DNA from: CAMQRS01 sp964370645
GTDB taxonomy: Bacteria > Bacillota_I > Bacilli_A > Erysipelotrichales > Erysipelotrichaceae
Assembly: GCA_964370645.1 (NCBI GenBank)
Contig: CAYJJS010000003.1
Location: 1 to 64,000, forward strand
DNA length: 64,000 nt
Direction of reading: 5' to 3'
Shown here: positions 40,913-50,362 of the stretch, one piece after another
Layout of the letters: every line of letters starts with the position of its first letter
Position numbering within the stretch: the first letter of the stretch is position 1
Translations under genes and position numbers: made by a program
The notes under the pieces: generated by a model
What the model was told of the DNA's origin: nothing
The model's input: the letters and a program-made list of their open reading frames with translations, nothing else
Database searches by the model: none

Positions 40913-42118
40913 TTATTGTTGTTTTAATGGTACGACACTTGCCAACCCACCTAATGAAGTTTCTTTTAATTCTACTGCAATCTTTTTACCAGTATAATTC
41001 ATTGTATTAACAACCATATCAAAACTCACACGATTTTTACGGATTGTTGTTAAATGCTTGGCTAGAAAGGCACTATCCATAGCACGCAAAGCAGCAACTG
41101 CATTACGTTCAATACAAGGTATCATGACATATCCACCAACTGGATCACAAGTCAACCCTAAATGATGTTCCATTCCCATCTCTGCACTATACTCAATGGC
41201 ATCATCTTGCATTTGATTAATATAAGCAACAGCAGCACTCGCCATACTACAAGCCGCTCCAATCTCAGCTTGACAGCCACCTTTTGCACCTGAAATAGTC
41301 GCATTGTGTTTGATTAGATTTCCAAACAACCCTCCTACCTTAAGCGCATCAACTAGAACCGACTTATCGACACCTTTATTATGATAATAATAATACATAA
41401 TAGCAGGCAATACCCCACTCGCACCCAATGTGGGTGCAGTAACCGTAAATCCTCCAGCTGCATTTTGTTCACTCGCTGCATAGGCATAAGAAGAAATCAA
41501 CATCTTACTACGTTCCTCATGATCCATTTTGTTCGCAATTTCAAATAATTTTTTTGCACTTCTTTCAAGTTGTAGTCGTCCAGGCAGAATCCCTTCTGCT
41601 TGTAAACCATCTTCTACTGTTTGTAACATTTGATGTAATACATCTTGCATATACAGGTCAATGTCTTCACATGCATTAATATACTCGATAAAAGTAATGT
41701 TTTGTGCACTGCAATATTCTTTTATTTGTTCTAAGTAGGTATGCGTATACACATCTTTATCACAACTACTATTGTCTTCTAATTCTGCAATTTCTATAGC
41801 TCCTCCACCAACACTATATATTGTCCATTCTTTGATGCAATGTTCTTCTTTAAATGCTCGTAATATCATCGTATTTGGATGTTCACGACTCTCCTTTTGA
41901 AAAATCACTCGACATTGTATAGGGAATAATGTTTTTTCTATAATATAGTCAGTCAAGTGACCTTTTCCTGTTAGAGATAGTGAACCATATAAATGTGCTT
42001 CATAATAATCCACATCCTTTAATCCCTCTTTAAACAAACTGCAAGCACGCTGTGGACCCAGTGTGTGTGAAGAAGAAGGGCCAGGCCCAACTCGATATAA
42101 TTCTTTTAAAGACTTCAT
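40913..42118 (-). CDS. sdaA: L-serine dehydratase, single-chain iron-sulfur type
   Basis: 401 residues. The N-terminal beta-type domain begins YRVGPGPSSSHTLGPQRAC, and the C-terminal alpha-type domain carries GAKGGCQAEIG and GLTCDPVGGYVMIPCIERNA, whose cysteines bind the 4Fe-4S cluster. It deaminates serine to pyruvate. The fused chain resembles E. coli SdaA but is shorter (401 against about 454). It overlaps holA by 4 nt, an unusual operon partner. Confidence 0.93.
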   Translation of the reverse strand: MKSLKELYRVGPGPSSSHTLGPQRACSLFKEGLKDVDYYEAHLYGSLSLTGKGHLTDYIIEKTLFPIQCRVIFQKESREHPNTMILRAFKEEHCIKEWTIYSVGGGAIEIAELEDNSSCDKDVYTHTYLEQIKEYCSAQNITFIEYINACEDIDLYMQDVLHQMLQTVEDGLQAEGILPGRLQLERSAKKLFEIANKMDHEERSKMLISSYAYAASEQNAAGGFTVTAPTLGASGVLPAIMYYYYHNKGVDKSVLVDALKVGGLFGNLIKHNATISGAKGGCQAEIGAACSMASAAVAYINQMQDDAIEYSAEMGMEHHLGLTCDPVGGYVMIPCIERNAVAALRAMDSAFLAKHLTTIRKNRVSFDMVVNTMNYTGKKIAVELKETSLGGLASVVPLKQQ

Positions 42119-43068
42119 AGATTACCTCTTTTCAATATAAACAATTCAAAACCTAACTTTTTATCTATTTCACCCTTTTTAATAGATTGATCTAAAACAG
42201 ATAATTCATACAATATTTGTTGCACATCATCCATTCTTATGGACTTAGCAAGACTCATTGTCTTTTCAACACGATATGGATGTGCATTCAATTCACTCGC
42301 AATACTTTGTTTTGTATAAGAAGCCTCATACAATGTTTTTACTTGTGATAAAAAACGAAATTGACTAGCCAGTAAACTCAACAATGCAATTACCTCAATA
42401 TTTTGTGAATCAAAATCCTTCCACAACGAAAAACTTCTGTTCATATCCTTTTTCATAATCGCATCAAACAAATCAAATACATTGTCTTCTACATTTCGTT
42501 TTATTAACACTTGTACATCCCCGACTTCAATAGAAGAGCTATACGTCTGTAACTTCTCCAATTCATTTATAATATCACCAACAGATTTTTTTACACGCAA
42601 ACTAAATAAACGTAATGCTTCCTTACTGAAAACAAGATTACGCTTAGCAATCTCTTGAGCAATAAAACGTTCAACATCTTTTTCTTCCAAAGCATTACAA
42701 GCAATCATCTTAGAACATTTTTTCAGCTTTTTCACAATCGTTTTTCTTTGATCTAACTTTTCTTGATTACACTCCAAAATAAGAATTGTGGAAGTATTTT
42801 CTTGTTCTATATATTGTTCCAACACACTCAAGGATTTTGCATCTACACTAGCAGACCCACTTAAAAAGTTCGCATTTTGTAATACGACACTCTTCTTATC
42901 ACTAAAAAAAGGAATCGTCTGTGCATCCGCAATCATCACTTCAAAAGGAGTTTTCAACACATCAAAATACGATACATTCATATCCTTTTCTTGAATACTC
43001 TCATCGATTATTTGATCTCTCTCTTTTTTTATTAAATAGGAATCACTTCCAAAAATTACATATATCAT
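42115..43068 (-). CDS. holA: DNA polymerase III subunit delta
   Basis: 317 residues. MIYVIFGSDSYLIKKERDQI, DAQTIPFFSDKKSVVLQNANF and the C-terminal helical domain (FRFLSQVKTLYEASYTKQSI, then LNAHPYRVEKTMSLAK) are typical of HolA (YqeN). It opens the sliding clamp within the clamp loader. The comEC-holA-rpsT-gpr order is that of Bacillus, with the surface protein and sdaA as insertions. Confidence 0.92.
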   Translation of the reverse strand: MIYVIFGSDSYLIKKERDQIIDESIQEKDMNVSYFDVLKTPFEVMIADAQTIPFFSDKKSVVLQNANFLSGSASVDAKSLSVLEQYIEQENTSTILILECNQEKLDQRKTIVKKLKKCSKMIACNALEEKDVERFIAQEIAKRNLVFSKEALRLFSLRVKKSVGDIINELEKLQTYSSSIEVGDVQVLIKRNVEDNVFDLFDAIMKKDMNRSFSLWKDFDSQNIEVIALLSLLASQFRFLSQVKTLYEASYTKQSIASELNAHPYRVEKTMSLAKSIRMDDVQQILYELSVLDQSIKKGEIDKKLGFELFILKRGNL

Positions 43069-43128
43069 TATATCACCGCAATCATTATAACAAATTTCAA
43101 CACTAGCATATATAGTAAATACAAAAAA

Positions 43129-43155
43129 ACATCACAGTATCTTACACTATGATGT
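43129..43155 (-). terminator. Terminator of the surface-protein gene
   Basis: ACATCACAGT pairs with ACTATGATGT (one mismatch, 7-nt loop) with TTTTTTTGT following on the minus strand; it covers the stop codon. Confidence 0.8.
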
Positions 43156-45726
43156 CAGTTTTTTTACAATGATTAAGCTGCTACAAATAAGTAATACAAA
43201 CCATCCATAAACAAATGTTGTATCTCCACTATGTGGAGGTGTATTTTTTATTGTGACTATAAATGTTGTACTAGCTGCACTAGCCAAATATACTTCCTCA
43301 TGGATTGGTTGAAACTCTACCACTAAATCTAAATTCATTTGTGCCACATTTGTGAAAGTGTAACTTGCTTTCGCATCAACAGCTTCCACCTGTGCAATGA
43401 TTTCTCCACCTAATTTAATTACAAACATCCCTTCTGGAATTTGGCCATTTAACGCACGCGCATGTAAGTCAATCACAACCTCTTCTCCTTGTGTGGCTAT
43501 TAACCCATCCCCACTAAGATGTTTACTATGAATTTCAACAACTGTGTCTACTGTAAGTACTTCAACTTGCACAATTTCACTTTTAAAAGAAGTACTGCTT
43601 GCTGGTTTTTGCACTTCATAAATACCCGGTAATAAACCTTCAACAATTTCACCGCTTGCTAGTATCCATTCACTTGAGCCAAGTGGACGATACATATACC
43701 CAGCCTCTACCTCATATATGCTACCAAAATGATTATCTCCAGTTGGATGAATTACAATACGTTGCGATACATATAAGGATTGTGGCAAACTATCCAAAGT
43801 AAGGACTTGATCTCCCTTTTTCACAATTTCTAAAGTCGTATCAAAATAGCTTGAATCTATTTCCACACTTCCTGCAACGACTTCTACATCCACTCCATTA
43901 ATTGTATATAAACCATCTTCTATAAACCCAACTAATGTTTCGTTTTCATAATCAATTTGAATATTTGGCATTTCTTCTCTAATGGTTGGTTGTGCGCTGA
44001 AACGATATGGGTCCTCATATGTCCCACTCCCCTGGCGCACTTGACTTGTCACATCAATTTGTATTTGAGGACGCACCCCATAGTACTGCGTTGCATCTGC
44101 TAATTTTGCCGTTTGTACTGTTGCATCTACAATTAACATATATATAGTACTACCATACGTATAGGTAGTATTCATCCACGAATCAAACAATTCCCCACTT
44201 CCAAAATGGATACGCTCCGATTGTCGTTGCCAATAATATGTCTTGCGCGTTTCTCTTTCATTTTCTAACAAAGGTAGAGGATACCCTTTATTTTCATAAG
44301 CATTATAATCCTCCATACGCAAGATATCTACATAATCTTCATTTCTTAAAAGAAATAAACTTTGCTCATAGGCAGTAAATGCGTCTTCATAAAAAGATGT
44401 GTTTGCCCAAACACGCAAATCACTCTCACTCCAGGTTGGATTGCTAGTTGTTTCCTCATAAAACACCTGTGAATCTACTAAATTGGTTGACAACATCGTA
44501 TAGACATTTCCTTCTTGTTGAATCACTTCCCATAAGATTGGCTCAACTGCAAAATACATCCCCCTATACTCAATATAGTCTACACCCTCTTCCCCAATAG
44601 GGGCATCTATTTGAAAGTGCTGATATGTCCCTAAGCTTACATACACCCTCTCTATTGGTACATTTAAATATGCACTATCGGAAGTTACAGGATCACTTAC
44701 CAATACATCATTATGTCCACCTTGTTGATATGTCCATCCAGTAGAGGTGGTTGCTTGCGGAAGTGCGGGTAAGCTTGTTTGTGTGTTCTGCCACATTCCT
44801 TGCGCATTTTTTTCATGTGTGTATGGAAAATTCATTAACTTCATTTGTGCATCATAGCCACTCAACACATTCCCTTGCGCATCACGAAAATGTAACGCAA
44901 CTTCATAAGTTAAATGTGCGTGAATATAAGAAGGCGATCTTCCTGCAAAAATTTCACACTCTTCCTTAGAATTAAATATAATAGGGATGGCTGGATCAGG
45001 GTGTGTCTCCCCATATTGTGGTTGAAACGCTTTATCTACAATAGTAATCGTATTTACATCTGCTTTAAAAGTGATGTATTCTAATTTACTTTTAAACATA
45101 AAGTAAGAACCCAAAGAGTTTACATACTCTGGTATTTCTAAATGTGTAATCCCACTATTATTAACAAAGGAACTTGGAATTGCAATACTACGATTATTAC
45201 TTAATGTTTTTGGCATATGTAATTGTGCTAAATTTGGTGTATCACGAAACGGACCATTTCCAAAATCTGCAATTTGCCTTGGTAAATATACTTGCGCACC
45301 AGCAGCAAAGGCACCTTGAAATACATATAAATCAAAGATAAGTCCCGGGTGTGTATCATCCCCTTCTTCAAACACCACGCTCTCCAATGCACTACAATTA
45401 GCAAAAGCTCGATATCCAATGTACGTAATTGAACTTGGGATTACAACACTTTTCATTATAGCGTTATTTTCAAAAGCTTGTCGTTCTATGCTAGTAATGC
45501 TTTTTCCATTAATTGTTGAAGGAATCACAATCTCGCTTGCTGCTTTTCCTTCCTCACTCAATCCCACAATACTCGTCCCACTACTACCAAGCACAAAGTA
45601 ACTTGCATCACTATACACCATTTGCGCATCCACACTAATCGATGTATTATTTTCATTTCTTACATCAACCACAAAAAAACTAGTAATCAAAATCAATACA
45701 AAAAATATTTTACTTATTTTTTTCAT
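43147..45726 (-). CDS. Large cell-surface protein with leucine-rich repeats
   Basis: 859 residues. Signal peptide at 1-25 or so; BspA-type leucine-rich repeats at about 60-270 (IVIPSTINGKSITSIERQAF, SVVIPSSITYIGYRAFANCS, LEIPEYVNSLG). A middle region (about 390-570) with ILWEVIQQEGNVYTML and WSESDLRVWANTSFYEDAF resembles DUF6273-type modules. The C-terminus is TPPHSGD (829-835), a membrane helix (838-854) and KKLTS, the layout of a wall-anchoring signal but with an odd motif. Likely an adhesin. It is an accessory insertion between comEC and holA. Confidence 0.8.
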   Translation of the reverse strand: MKKISKIFFVLILITSFFVVDVRNENNTSISVDAQMVYSDASYFVLGSSGTSIVGLSEEGKAASEIVIPSTINGKSITSIERQAFENNAIMKSVVIPSSITYIGYRAFANCSALESVVFEEGDDTHPGLIFDLYVFQGAFAAGAQVYLPRQIADFGNGPFRDTPNLAQLHMPKTLSNNRSIAIPSSFVNNSGITHLEIPEYVNSLGSYFMFKSKLEYITFKADVNTITIVDKAFQPQYGETHPDPAIPIIFNSKEECEIFAGRSPSYIHAHLTYEVALHFRDAQGNVLSGYDAQMKLMNFPYTHEKNAQGMWQNTQTSLPALPQATTSTGWTYQQGGHNDVLVSDPVTSDSAYLNVPIERVYVSLGTYQHFQIDAPIGEEGVDYIEYRGMYFAVEPILWEVIQQEGNVYTMLSTNLVDSQVFYEETTSNPTWSESDLRVWANTSFYEDAFTAYEQSLFLLRNEDYVDILRMEDYNAYENKGYPLPLLENERETRKTYYWQRQSERIHFGSGELFDSWMNTTYTYGSTIYMLIVDATVQTAKLADATQYYGVRPQIQIDVTSQVRQGSGTYEDPYRFSAQPTIREEMPNIQIDYENETLVGFIEDGLYTINGVDVEVVAGSVEIDSSYFDTTLEIVKKGDQVLTLDSLPQSLYVSQRIVIHPTGDNHFGSIYEVEAGYMYRPLGSSEWILASGEIVEGLLPGIYEVQKPASSTSFKSEIVQVEVLTVDTVVEIHSKHLSGDGLIATQGEEVVIDLHARALNGQIPEGMFVIKLGGEIIAQVEAVDAKASYTFTNVAQMNLDLVVEFQPIHEEVYLASAASTTFIVTIKNTPPHSGDTTFVYGWFVLLICSSLIIVKKLTS

Positions 45727-45800
45727 TATTTATCTCCCCATAGATATGCATATATTTCATATTATATCATTCCTTCCCCACTGAATCTATACTAAATACA

Positions 45801-47720
45801 TTACAAATCGTTCCACAAAAATGTAATCTCTTTTTGACTCGTAACAACCACATTTAAAAAGGGCATAAAATAAATACTTACACTCCCATCAACCTGTGTA
45901 TTATACACTTCAACATTTGCTTGATGCAATCGATCCATCACCTCTTGATGTGGATGATTATAAGAGTTATTTACACCTGCACTAATCAAAGCAATCTTAG
46001 GTGTAATCGTATCAAGTAATCGTTGTGAAGTACTCGTATTAGAACCATGGTGTCCTACCTTTAACACATCTATATCCAATGTGTTGTACGCTTCAACAAG
46101 CTGTCCTTCCACCAAAGTGGAAGCATCCCCTAAAAACAAATAACGTAGACCGTTTATATATGAAAATAAGATCAAACTTTGATCATTTCTATCCTCATGC
46201 TGTTTTTGAAATACATCAAAATGCAAGTGTTTAAGTTGTATATCTTGTTTCGTACGTATCACTTCATCAATTACAATGTGTTCTTGTAAACTTTCTAATG
46301 CACCACTATGGTCAAAATCATCATGCGTGATAACTACTTTATCAATTTTATGTATTCCTTTACTCTTCAACACCTCCATAATCACATGTTTTGCTATATC
46401 ATAGTTTTTATTACCTCCTGTATCAATAAGCATCACTTCTCCAAAAAAAGGTTCTCTTATTAAAAAACAATCCCCTTGCCCAACATCGATCATACTAACC
46501 TCTCCATACATCGTAAGCACCTTTAAATGCATCTGATAAAAAAACAATAACCCGATATATACATAATACTTTCTTCGTTGATTAGTAAGTAAACGACAAA
46601 GAAAATACATAAATAAAGCAATCCACACAAAATGTAATTGTCCAACAATGGTTGTAAAAGGAATGTGTATCCCTTTAATCATTTCTGTAATTGTAGATAG
46701 AAACAATAGTATTATAGATAAAAAAGGAAAAAAGATTGATACCAATAATACACAAAAATAATATGCCCCTAGCATTCTTTGCAAAGAAAATAAAACAATA
46801 TTTACAGCACTAGCTGCATTGAAAAACAATAGTTGTAGAAACAATATACTACTCATACTCAAAAATATAGAAGGTACTTTACTCACATTAAATAAAAATA
46901 CAAACTTTAAAAAGCATGGTATGAGAAATCCAACCTCATATGCCATACTAGGCTTATAAAACAATAAAATGCACATAGCCAATCCAAAGCAGTCTATTTT
47001 ATGTAAAGGCACAAAGTAAGAAATAAGTGAAAACACAAAAATACGCTCTACAAATACGGTAGAAGGAAACACAATACTATACAATAGCATGCATAGTGCA
47101 CTTACAAGATGCTTGTTTTTCTTTAACATGCTTGCAAGTAAAATACAAAAGTATTGTAGTGGATATCCACTTGCATAAAGAAAAGAATCTTGATTTTCAT
47201 GTATTCCATAAAAATATGCTTGATATAACTTATGTAAAGGATGTTGCATTAAACTTGTATATACCTTAGCACGCAAACTAGAACCCGTTTGTACTAGATT
47301 ATACGATTTCACATACATGCTATAAAAAATACTACGTTGTTGCAGATAGGATGCAAAATGAAAAGTTCCTTCATTTTGCAATGTATGTATCCTCTCAAAG
47401 TTTCCTTCCACCTCAATTACATCCTCAATAGCCACACCATCAACATTATACAATATGCATTTGAAACTTTGGTTTTGTGCAATGACATAGGAGTCTTTTA
47501 TCGAATGCACTTGTAAAGTATGTGTAGTTTGTACTCCCTCACTAGGCAATGTATATAAAAACAAAAAAAGCAATGCCGCGAAATACAAAAACTGACCACG
47601 TCGAGACATTCGTACATATATGCAACACGCAACAACATAATACAAACGAACGTGACTTGGTATATACATCATAAACAATACACTTAGTGCAAGTAACAAC
47701 CAATTATTTTTTAAAGGCAT
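45801..47720 (-). CDS. comEC: ComEC/Rec2 DNA-uptake channel protein
   Basis: 639 residues. Many membrane helices with a central Competence domain (about 160-420) are followed by a metallo-beta-lactamase-like domain: MIDVGQGDCFLIREPFFGEVMLIDTGG, VITHDDFDHSGAL, KVGHHGSNTS and a final SYNHPHQEV. ComEC forms the membrane channel for single-stranded DNA. It is shorter than Bacillus ComEC (776), with a reduced N-terminal OB region. It overlaps comEA by 10 nt; comEB is absent. Confidence 0.93.
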   Translation of the reverse strand: MPLKNNWLLLALSVLFMMYIPSHVRLYYVVACCIYVRMSRRGQFLYFAALLFLFLYTLPSEGVQTTHTLQVHSIKDSYVIAQNQSFKCILYNVDGVAIEDVIEVEGNFERIHTLQNEGTFHFASYLQQRSIFYSMYVKSYNLVQTGSSLRAKVYTSLMQHPLHKLYQAYFYGIHENQDSFLYASGYPLQYFCILLASMLKKNKHLVSALCMLLYSIVFPSTVFVERIFVFSLISYFVPLHKIDCFGLAMCILLFYKPSMAYEVGFLIPCFLKFVFLFNVSKVPSIFLSMSSILFLQLLFFNAASAVNIVLFSLQRMLGAYYFCVLLVSIFFPFLSIILLFLSTITEMIKGIHIPFTTIVGQLHFVWIALFMYFLCRLLTNQRRKYYVYIGLLFFYQMHLKVLTMYGEVSMIDVGQGDCFLIREPFFGEVMLIDTGGNKNYDIAKHVIMEVLKSKGIHKIDKVVITHDDFDHSGALESLQEHIVIDEVIRTKQDIQLKHLHFDVFQKQHEDRNDQSLILFSYINGLRYLFLGDASTLVEGQLVEAYNTLDIDVLKVGHHGSNTSTSQRLLDTITPKIALISAGVNNSYNHPHQEVMDRLHQANVEVYNTQVDGSVSIYFMPFLNVVVTSQKEITFLWNDL

Positions 47721-48178
47721 ATAAACTCTTTCAACGCATCAAATGTCTTTTGTTTAATTCCTGCCACTAACATCAAATCTTCTAAACTTTGAAAGGTTTT
47801 TACCTGCTCTCTGTACGTAATAATTTTTTGTGCAGTTACTTCCCCAATTCCTGGCAACGTGCATAACTCCTCAATGGATGCTGCATTAATAGATACTTTT
47901 GAAACTTCTTGTACTTTAGTAATGACAACTACATCCTGATCATGAAGAATTTGATTTATGTTTATGGAAGACAAATCGGCATCTTTATTCACTCCTCCAG
48001 CAGCATCAATTATATCTTGTAAACGACTTGCATAAGCGAGTGTATAACTGCCAGGTTGCACTACTTCACCTTTTATTTCCACTTTGATTTCTTCACTTTG
48101 ATAATTGGATAAATCTTCTTTTTTATAGTTTGTAAAATAAAACACACAAATTATGATTACAAAAAGTATTTTCTTCAT
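47711..48178 (-). CDS. comEA: ComEA DNA receptor for competence
   Basis: 155 residues. N-terminal membrane anchor (about 2-17), SLBB domain (about 30-85, with GEVVQPGSYTLAYASRLQDIIDAAGGV) and a C-terminal helix-hairpin-helix pair (SINAASIEELCTLPGIGEVTAQKIITYRE) that binds DNA. Outside the membrane it hands DNA to ComEC. Both genes look intact, so a DNA-uptake apparatus is possible. Confidence 0.94.
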   Translation of the reverse strand: MKKILFVIIICVFYFTNYKKEDLSNYQSEEIKVEIKGEVVQPGSYTLAYASRLQDIIDAAGGVNKDADLSSININQILHDQDVVVITKVQEVSKVSINAASIEELCTLPGIGEVTAQKIITYREQVKTFQSLEDLMLVAGIKQKTFDALKEFICL

Positions 48179-48224
48179 ACTCTCACCTCAATCATTTATT
48201 TGTGTGTCTTTATATTCTTCCTAT

Positions 48225-49175
48225 TTATTTTTCATATTTTTGATATGCCTCAATCACCTTTTGTACAATCGGGTGACGAACAACATCTACACTACTCATT
48301 TCCACAAACGCAATCTCATCAATACCCCCTAAAATATCCTTAGCATTCGATAAAGCTGACTCTTTTTTCTTTATCAAATCAACTTGACTAGCATCTCCAG
48401 TAATGACAATTTTAGATTGCTTACCCATTCTAGTAAGAAACATCTTTAGTTGTGATTTACTCGCATTTTGTGCCTCATCTAAGATAATAAAAGCATTCTC
48501 TAACGTTCTACCACGCATATATGCCAAAGGTGCAATCTCAATCACATTCTTATCAATCATACGCTGTGTTGCTTCTACGCCTAACATATCGTGTAATGCA
48601 TCATAAAGTGGTCGCAAGTATGGATCTACTTTTTCCTTTAAATCCCCCGGTAAAAAACCCAATGACTCTCCCGCTTCCACTGCTGGTCTTGTAATTATGA
48701 TTTTATCTACCATTTGCTTTTTCAACAAAGAAACAGCATACACAACACTTAAATATGTTTTTCCAGTACCCGCTACCCCTAAAGCAAACACAATGTCTTT
48801 TTCTTTCATGCATTTATATAAAAAAGCTTGATTCAAGGACTTTGGATGAATCAATTTACCACTACGCGTCTGTCCGATTACCTCTTTACACAATTGTTTT
48901 AGCTTTTCTAAATTACTCTGTTTTGATAAACGACACGCCATCAACACATCATTAACTTGTAAAGGTTTTTGTTCCAACACAATATACATCATATATTGTA
49001 ATACTGAGCACACTTCTTTCTTAATTTTTTCATCATCACAAATAATTAAAAATTCCCCATCTCGATATACAATCTCAACTTTGAAATAAGAGCGTACAAC
49101 ATCTATATTTTTTTCTTGTGGCCCATATAACTTTCTTAACTGTTCAATTGAAAAAGTAGATAAAATTGTTTCCAT
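48225..49175 (-). CDS. phoH: PhoH-family ATPase
   Basis: 316 residues. Walker A is ALGVAGTGKTYLSVVYA, Walker B is FIILDEAQNAS, and PAVEAGESLGFLPGDLKEKVDPYLRPLYDAL is the PhoH signature. RNA helicase-like or nuclease-linked roles have been proposed. It follows yqfD by 8 nt, as in Bacillus. The ATG is preceded by TTAGGGGAAATT. Confidence 0.95.
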   Translation of the reverse strand: METILSTFSIEQLRKLYGPQEKNIDVVRSYFKVEIVYRDGEFLIICDDEKIKKEVCSVLQYMMYIVLEQKPLQVNDVLMACRLSKQSNLEKLKQLCKEVIGQTRSGKLIHPKSLNQAFLYKCMKEKDIVFALGVAGTGKTYLSVVYAVSLLKKQMVDKIIITRPAVEAGESLGFLPGDLKEKVDPYLRPLYDALHDMLGVEATQRMIDKNVIEIAPLAYMRGRTLENAFIILDEAQNASKSQLKMFLTRMGKQSKIVITGDASQVDLIKKKESALSNAKDILGGIDEIAFVEMSSVDVVRHPIVQKVIEAYQKYEK

Positions 49176-49183
49176 AATTTCCC

Positions 49184-50092
49184 CTAACTAGTGATATCCT
49201 CATATAAAGTAAATAACACTTCTAAAATTATTTTATCTTCTTTTCTTTCAAAAAGCAAAATGTTTTCAGCTACAATTTTCTCTTCATCACCCTCCAATTG
49301 AATCTGACCTCTTGCCTCCATAAGCAACACAAACAATGCAATATCATCCTGTTCAACAGTATCCTGCATCTCTACACTTACTCGATTCCACGTATGTGCA
49401 TATACTTTACCCACCACGTCCACATGCACCATGCTTCCAAATGAATTAGGCATCACATTATCCACTAAAATATCACCCGCTTTAACACTTTGATTAATTT
49501 GTGTAACCTTGTATCCTGATTGTACATCAAAACAAACAAGCAACCCATCTTTTTTTGCGATTAATGCATCATTATTATAACTTTGTTCTTCCACTTCTTC
49601 TCTCGCCTTGTATCGAACATCAATATGATTCCCCTTTGGATATACTTCTAACCACTGAATGTGAGCGCCACATTGTTCCATAATACTTTTCTTCATTGCC
49701 TCTACATCGATGAAACGATATTGATACATACTAAGTACTTGTTCAATCTCGACATCTAAAGCATCTACATCACCATACACTTGATATGAAAACATCAAAT
49801 GATTTAATACATAAAACATACAAACACAAGCAAGCATGACAACCCATTTATGTATGCTAAACACCCATCGTGTAAGTATGCCTAAAAAACCTACACGGTG
49901 CAATCGTTTTGCACCACTAAGTGTAGATTGAATTTTATTACGTTGATGAACTTTTGCATAAAATGTAATTGTATCTTTAACACATACATGATAGATTGCA
50001 ATATCCTGTGCATAACACATACGTGTCAATTCGTGTAGTGTTGTATGCACTTGATATTTATCAAACCCCCACCTATACATACTCATACTCAA
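49184..50092 (-). CDS. yqfD: Sporulation protein YqfD
   Basis: 302 residues. An N-terminal about 80-residue region is followed by a membrane helix (VVMLACVCMFYVLNHLMF) and a long extracytoplasmic part with EVYPKGNHIDVRYKAREE and IAKKDGLLVCFDVQSGYKVTQINQSVKAGDILV, characteristic of YqfD (SpoIVB-like mother-cell protein family). In Bacillus the gene is in the SigE regulon. The frame has three close ATG codons (50092, 50086, 50080); the overlap with yqfC is 20 nt for the first. Confidence 0.9.
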   Translation of the reverse strand: MSMSMYRWGFDKYQVHTTLHELTRMCYAQDIAIYHVCVKDTITFYAKVHQRNKIQSTLSGAKRLHRVGFLGILTRWVFSIHKWVVMLACVCMFYVLNHLMFSYQVYGDVDALDVEIEQVLSMYQYRFIDVEAMKKSIMEQCGAHIQWLEVYPKGNHIDVRYKAREEVEEQSYNNDALIAKKDGLLVCFDVQSGYKVTQINQSVKAGDILVDNVMPNSFGSMVHVDVVGKVYAHTWNRVSVEMQDTVEQDDIALFVLLMEARGQIQLEGDEEKIVAENILLFERKEDKIILEVLFTLYEDITS

Positions 50093-50270
50093 CTTTTAAT
50101 ACAAGCACATCCGCGATTAATTCATGCTTTGAATAGTAGGTTAATGTAATTGATTCATAAAATATTTTCACTATATACTTTGCATACTTTACAATTAAAG
50201 TTGCCTCTCCAATATACTGCACATCCTCAAACCCGGATAAATACAGTTGTTTTAAAGTTATCTTAACCAT
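50073..50270 (-). CDS. yqfC: Sporulation protein YqfC (YabP family)
   Basis: 65 residues, mostly beta: LYLSGFEDVQYIGEATLIVKYAKYIVKIFYESITLTYYSKHELIADVLVLKVEYEYV. The short length, strand pattern and position before yqfD and phoH fit YqfC/YabP. In the Bacillus mother cell it is SigE dependent; biochemical role unknown. GAGGTG precedes the ATG, only 18 nt after a CATATATT element. Confidence 0.82.
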   Translation of the reverse strand: MVKITLKQLYLSGFEDVQYIGEATLIVKYAKYIVKIFYESITLTYYSKHELIADVLVLKVEYEYV

Positions 50271-50285
50271 AACGCACCTCTATAC

Positions 50286-50313
50286 AATATATGCGTTATA
50301 AACCGACTTATGA
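50286..50313 (-). promoter_or_regulatory. Candidate SigE promoter of yqfC-yqfD-phoH
   Basis: TCATAAG (50307-50313), 13-bp spacer, CATATATT (50286-50293). Compared with the SigE consensus KMATATW-N13-15-CATACANT, five of seven -35 and six to seven of eight -10 positions agree. Confidence 0.5.
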
Positions 50314-50326
50314 TAGCACAAAAAAA

Positions 50327-50353
50327 CAAATATCTAGCCATTGCTGATATTTG
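50327..50353 (-). terminator. Terminator of the predicted nuclease gene
   Basis: CAAATATC pairs with GATATTTG, 11-nt loop, with TTTTTTTGTG downstream on the minus strand. Confidence 0.85.
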
Positions 50354-50362
50354 CTTTTTAAC

